Origin: Desulfobacterales bacterium
GTDB lineage: Bacteria > Desulfobacterota > Desulfobacteria > Desulfobacterales > QNYZ01
DNA length: 6,996 nt
Assembly: GCA_029938515.1 (NCBI GenBank)
Contig: JAOZUU010000012.1
Span: 9,009 to 16,004 of the forward strand
Direction of reading: 5' to 3'
In this document: positions 4,957 through 6,996 of the stretch, one piece after another
Layout of the letters: the number at the start of each line of letters is the position of its first letter
How positions within the stretch are numbered: the stretch's first letter is position 1
Made by a program: the position numbers and the translations under genes
The notes under the pieces: generated by a model
Databases searched by the model: none
Seen by the model: the letters and a program-made list of their open reading frames with translations, nothing else
What the model was told of the DNA's origin: nothing

Positions 4957-6996
4957 ATGTCTGTTACAAAGATCTCCAAACAGGAAATAGATCGTTTCAG
5001 CCGGGTTATCGTTATGCTGTTTAACCGGGCCACCATGTATCAAACCGACCACCCCTATGTCCAACAAAGCATCGATGAACTTTATAAGCTTCTGGGACAA
5101 TTGCTGCCGAAAGTTTCCCCGCTGGTTTTCATTATGAGCCGAGAACAACTGTTCGTTGATGAAGAACCGCTGGATCCCCGTATCATCGTTACCAAGATCG
5201 TCCAGCACTTTGGTAAAACCGGCATTCAGTCGATTTCATTTGAAAGTGGCCTGAAAAAGAACGATATCCGGGTCTTTTTGGATATATTCACGGCGCTTGA
5301 TAAATATTCCGATTCGGATGCCATGAAAAATGCCCTCATCGCCCGGGGTGTCCGCCATGTTAAAATTAACCACGTCGTTTATATCAAAGCCACGGAAGAC
5401 GATGAGCTCGTTTCACGTGACGCCCTCAAGGAAATGACCCTTGATATCTCCAAAGACAGCCAGCAAAAAACAAAAAAACAATTCATGGACCTGATTCTTG
5501 AAAGCGTCCTGGCCGAAGATTTTGAAAAAACCATGACCATCGACAACCTTTTGAAGAACCCCCAGGGACTTTCTCAAAAAATGATCGAGGCCGACCGGGC
5601 CGGTTTTCAGGAAAGCCAGGCGGAAGATCGACGCCCCGGTCCGGTGCTGATGCACCAGCTCGAGATGATCAATCAGGAGATCTCCGGCAATCAGTCCCAG
5701 ATCAACGAAGACATGGCGACCGATCTGGTCACTGCCGTTTTTGAAATGAAAAATGAACTATTGGGAGGCATGCAGTCCCAAAAAGCGGATAACGTCACCT
5801 ATTCGGATGAGACCGAGATCATCGCCAAGATCAACGAGGTCACCGATAATGTCGTTTTGCAGCTATCTAAAAAACATGATCTGGAAGGGGCATCTACCTC
5901 CAAATTTGGCCAATGGTTGGGCCGATGGGTTCCCGAAGACGAGTTGGATGAGATGGTTGATCGAATCAAAACGAATCTGGCCGACAAACCGATCGCCATC
6001 GAACATATTCTGAACAACCCTGCCGGTGTTTCCAAACAACTGGTCGAAGCCGACATTGCCGGATTTAACAAATCTGGTGAAAATAGAAGAAATCCCGGTT
6101 CAATACTCATGCAGCGACTGGATCTCGTCAAACAGGAGCTAGTGGATGAGGCTTTTCAGGACAGCGGTAGCAGCCTGTCGGATGTTGCGGCAGCGGTGCT
6201 TGAATTAAAAGAACAACTCCTGGCCGGGATGGAAAGCCAGAAAGCGTTGGGGACCGTCTATGTCCACGAAGATAAAATCCTCGATAGGGTAACCGACATC
6301 TCCGATGATGTGATTTTACAATTGGTCAAGGAAGAGTATCAGTCCGGCCAGCTTTCTCCAAAACGGTTGGCGCAAATCCTGCGTCGCTTGATCCCGGAAA
6401 CCGACGAGCTTAAACGCCTCCTTCCGAAAATCAAAACGGTCTTGCTCCAGGCGGGGATGCCCCTTAAGGATTATCTGGAGATCGTTAAAACATTGGGCAA
6501 AGAACTTCAAAGTGAAGAGCTGGCCAAGGTATTTGAGGAAAGCGCCGAGCAGATCGGTATCGATGGTGAAAGCCTCGTGCAGGAGATCAAGAAAAATCCG
6601 GATCAGGCGGCGGAACTGATCTTTCTGGCTTCCGAAATCCGAAAGGGAACCGGGGATGAAAAAATAATGACCGATTTGTTGGTGGACTATGTTGAACGGC
6701 TGGGATCAAGCTTGAACCTCGATGTGGATAAAGATGACGAGGTGAAGGGTAAAGAGCATCTTAGACGCATCATCGGCAACATCGAGTCCGATATCGTCGG
6801 ACGACTGAAAAACATGAACGTCAAGGATGATCTGATCGGTCGTCTGGAAGAAAGGCTCGAAAGCAGGATGGATCAGATCCTTGAAAAAGCCAAAGACGAA
6901 TGGATCCAGTCCCCTTCCGATAAAAAAGACCAGGGTGATCCGTCTGAATTGAGTATCCTGAAGATCATGGAACAAAGTGTCTTCGAAAATGAAGAA
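4957..6996 (+). CDS. Large repeat-containing protein of unknown function, partial at the 3' end
   Basis: The frame opens at ATG 4957, with AGAGGG at 4946-4951 (inside the end of the kinase gene) as ribosome site, and stays open for 680 codons to the window edge. I do not recognise a named family. Residues about 8-145 form a compact alpha/beta domain (YQTDHPYVQQSIDELYKLL, then a strand-rich part, then GIQSISFESGL). From memory this layout recurs at the N-terminus of deltaproteobacterial signalling proteins of the HEAT-repeat or HD-domain kind; that is a weak recollection. Residues about 195-341 and 348-496 are two tandem copies of one mostly helical module, and 539-621 may be a worn third copy. 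The tail (600-660) is very charged and could be coiled coil. No signal peptide or membrane helix is seen, so it is probably cytosolic. Cotranscription with the kinase suggests a substrate, scaffold or regulator. Confidence 0.85.
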   Translation, partial: MSVTKISKQEIDRFSRVIVMLFNRATMYQTDHPYVQQSIDELYKLLGQLLPKVSPLVFIMSREQLFVDEEPLDPRIIVTKIVQHFGKTGIQSISFESGLKKNDIRVFLDIFTALDKYSDSDAMKNALIARGVRHVKINHVVYIKATEDDELVSRDALKEMTLDISKDSQQKTKKQFMDLILESVLAEDFEKTMTIDNLLKNPQGLSQKMIEADRAGFQESQAEDRRPGPVLMHQLEMINQEISGNQSQINEDMATDLVTAVFEMKNELLGGMQSQKADNVTYSDETEIIAKINEVTDNVVLQLSKKHDLEGASTSKFGQWLGRWVPEDELDEMVDRIKTNLADKPIAIEHILNNPAGVSKQLVEADIAGFNKSGENRRNPGSILMQRLDLVKQELVDEAFQDSGSSLSDVAAAVLELKEQLLAGMESQKALGTVYVHEDKILDRVTDISDDVILQLVKEEYQSGQLSPKRLAQILRRLIPETDELKRLLPKIKTVLLQAGMPLKDYLEIVKTLGKELQSEELAKVFEESAEQIGIDGESLVQEIKKNPDQAAELIFLASEIRKGTGDEKIMTDLLVDYVERLGSSLNLDVDKDDEVKGKEHLRRIIGNIESDIVGRLKNMNVKDDLIGRLEERLESRMDQILEKAKDEWIQSPSDKKDQGDPSELSILKIMEQSVFENEE
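5539..6444 (+). repeat. Tandem protein-level repeat (two ~150-residue modules)
   Basis: Copy 1 is encoded by 5539-5979 (residues 195-341) and copy 2 by 5998-6444 (348-496). Matching pairs at an exact offset of 153 residues are LLKNPQG/ILNNPAG, PGPVLMHQL/PGSILMQRL, LLGGMQSQK/LLAGMESQK and DNVVLQL/DDVILQL. The offset grows to 155 near the end (IKTNL/IKTVL). DNA identity is clearly lower than the protein similarity, so the duplication is old rather than a recent slippage event. Confidence 0.85.

Overview
The window reads like a chromosomal segment of a strictly anaerobic, Desulfobacterales-like deltaproteobacterium. This is inferred from gene content and style only: a long-form menaquinone-pathway UbiD decarboxylase, a molybdopterin-guanine dinucleotide protein (MobB), a probable UGA-encoded selenoprotein, a GltA-type citrate synthase and a soluble Ser/Thr kinase. 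All genes lie on the + strand. No rRNA, tRNA, CRISPR array or insertion sequence was seen.

Region 1 (1-1281) holds the 3' end of a UbiD/MqnL-type prenyl-FMN decarboxylase, then a complete mobB after a 93-bp gap.

Region 2 (1425-2416) is the most interesting part. Three overlapping small genes lie nose to tail. The first (1425-1583) contains an in-frame TGA at 1512-1514. It is followed 16 nt later by a perfect 5-bp hairpin with an AGGT loop, the layout of a bacterial SECIS element. Read through, it encodes a 52-residue single-helix membrane selenoprotein with a U-x4-C pair. Its true stop lies 32 nt inside an ECF sigma factor gene (1552-2187), whose end overlaps by 26 nt a soluble zinc-finger anti-sigma gene (2162-2416). 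Sec decoding of the first gene could therefore set how much sigma factor is made. The composition (redox-type selenoprotein, ECF sigma, zinc anti-sigma) suggests a redox- or selenium-responsive regulatory cassette. That role is inference.

Region 3 (2417-3881) has a possible hairpin after the anti-sigma gene, a near-consensus sigma70 promoter (TTGACA, 17 bp, TATAAC) and a complete citrate synthase with all catalytic residues, apparently transcribed from its own promoter.

Region 4 (3882-6996) starts with an AT-rich intergenic stretch carrying two inverted repeats. A compact soluble Hanks-type Ser/Thr kinase follows, and 2 nt after its stop begins a large unrecognised protein that is open to the end of the window (680 codons seen, no stop). 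That protein has a distinctive N-terminal domain and two tandem copies, spaced 153 residues apart, of a helical module, plus a possible degenerate third copy. Kinase and repeat protein look like one operon and probably act together.
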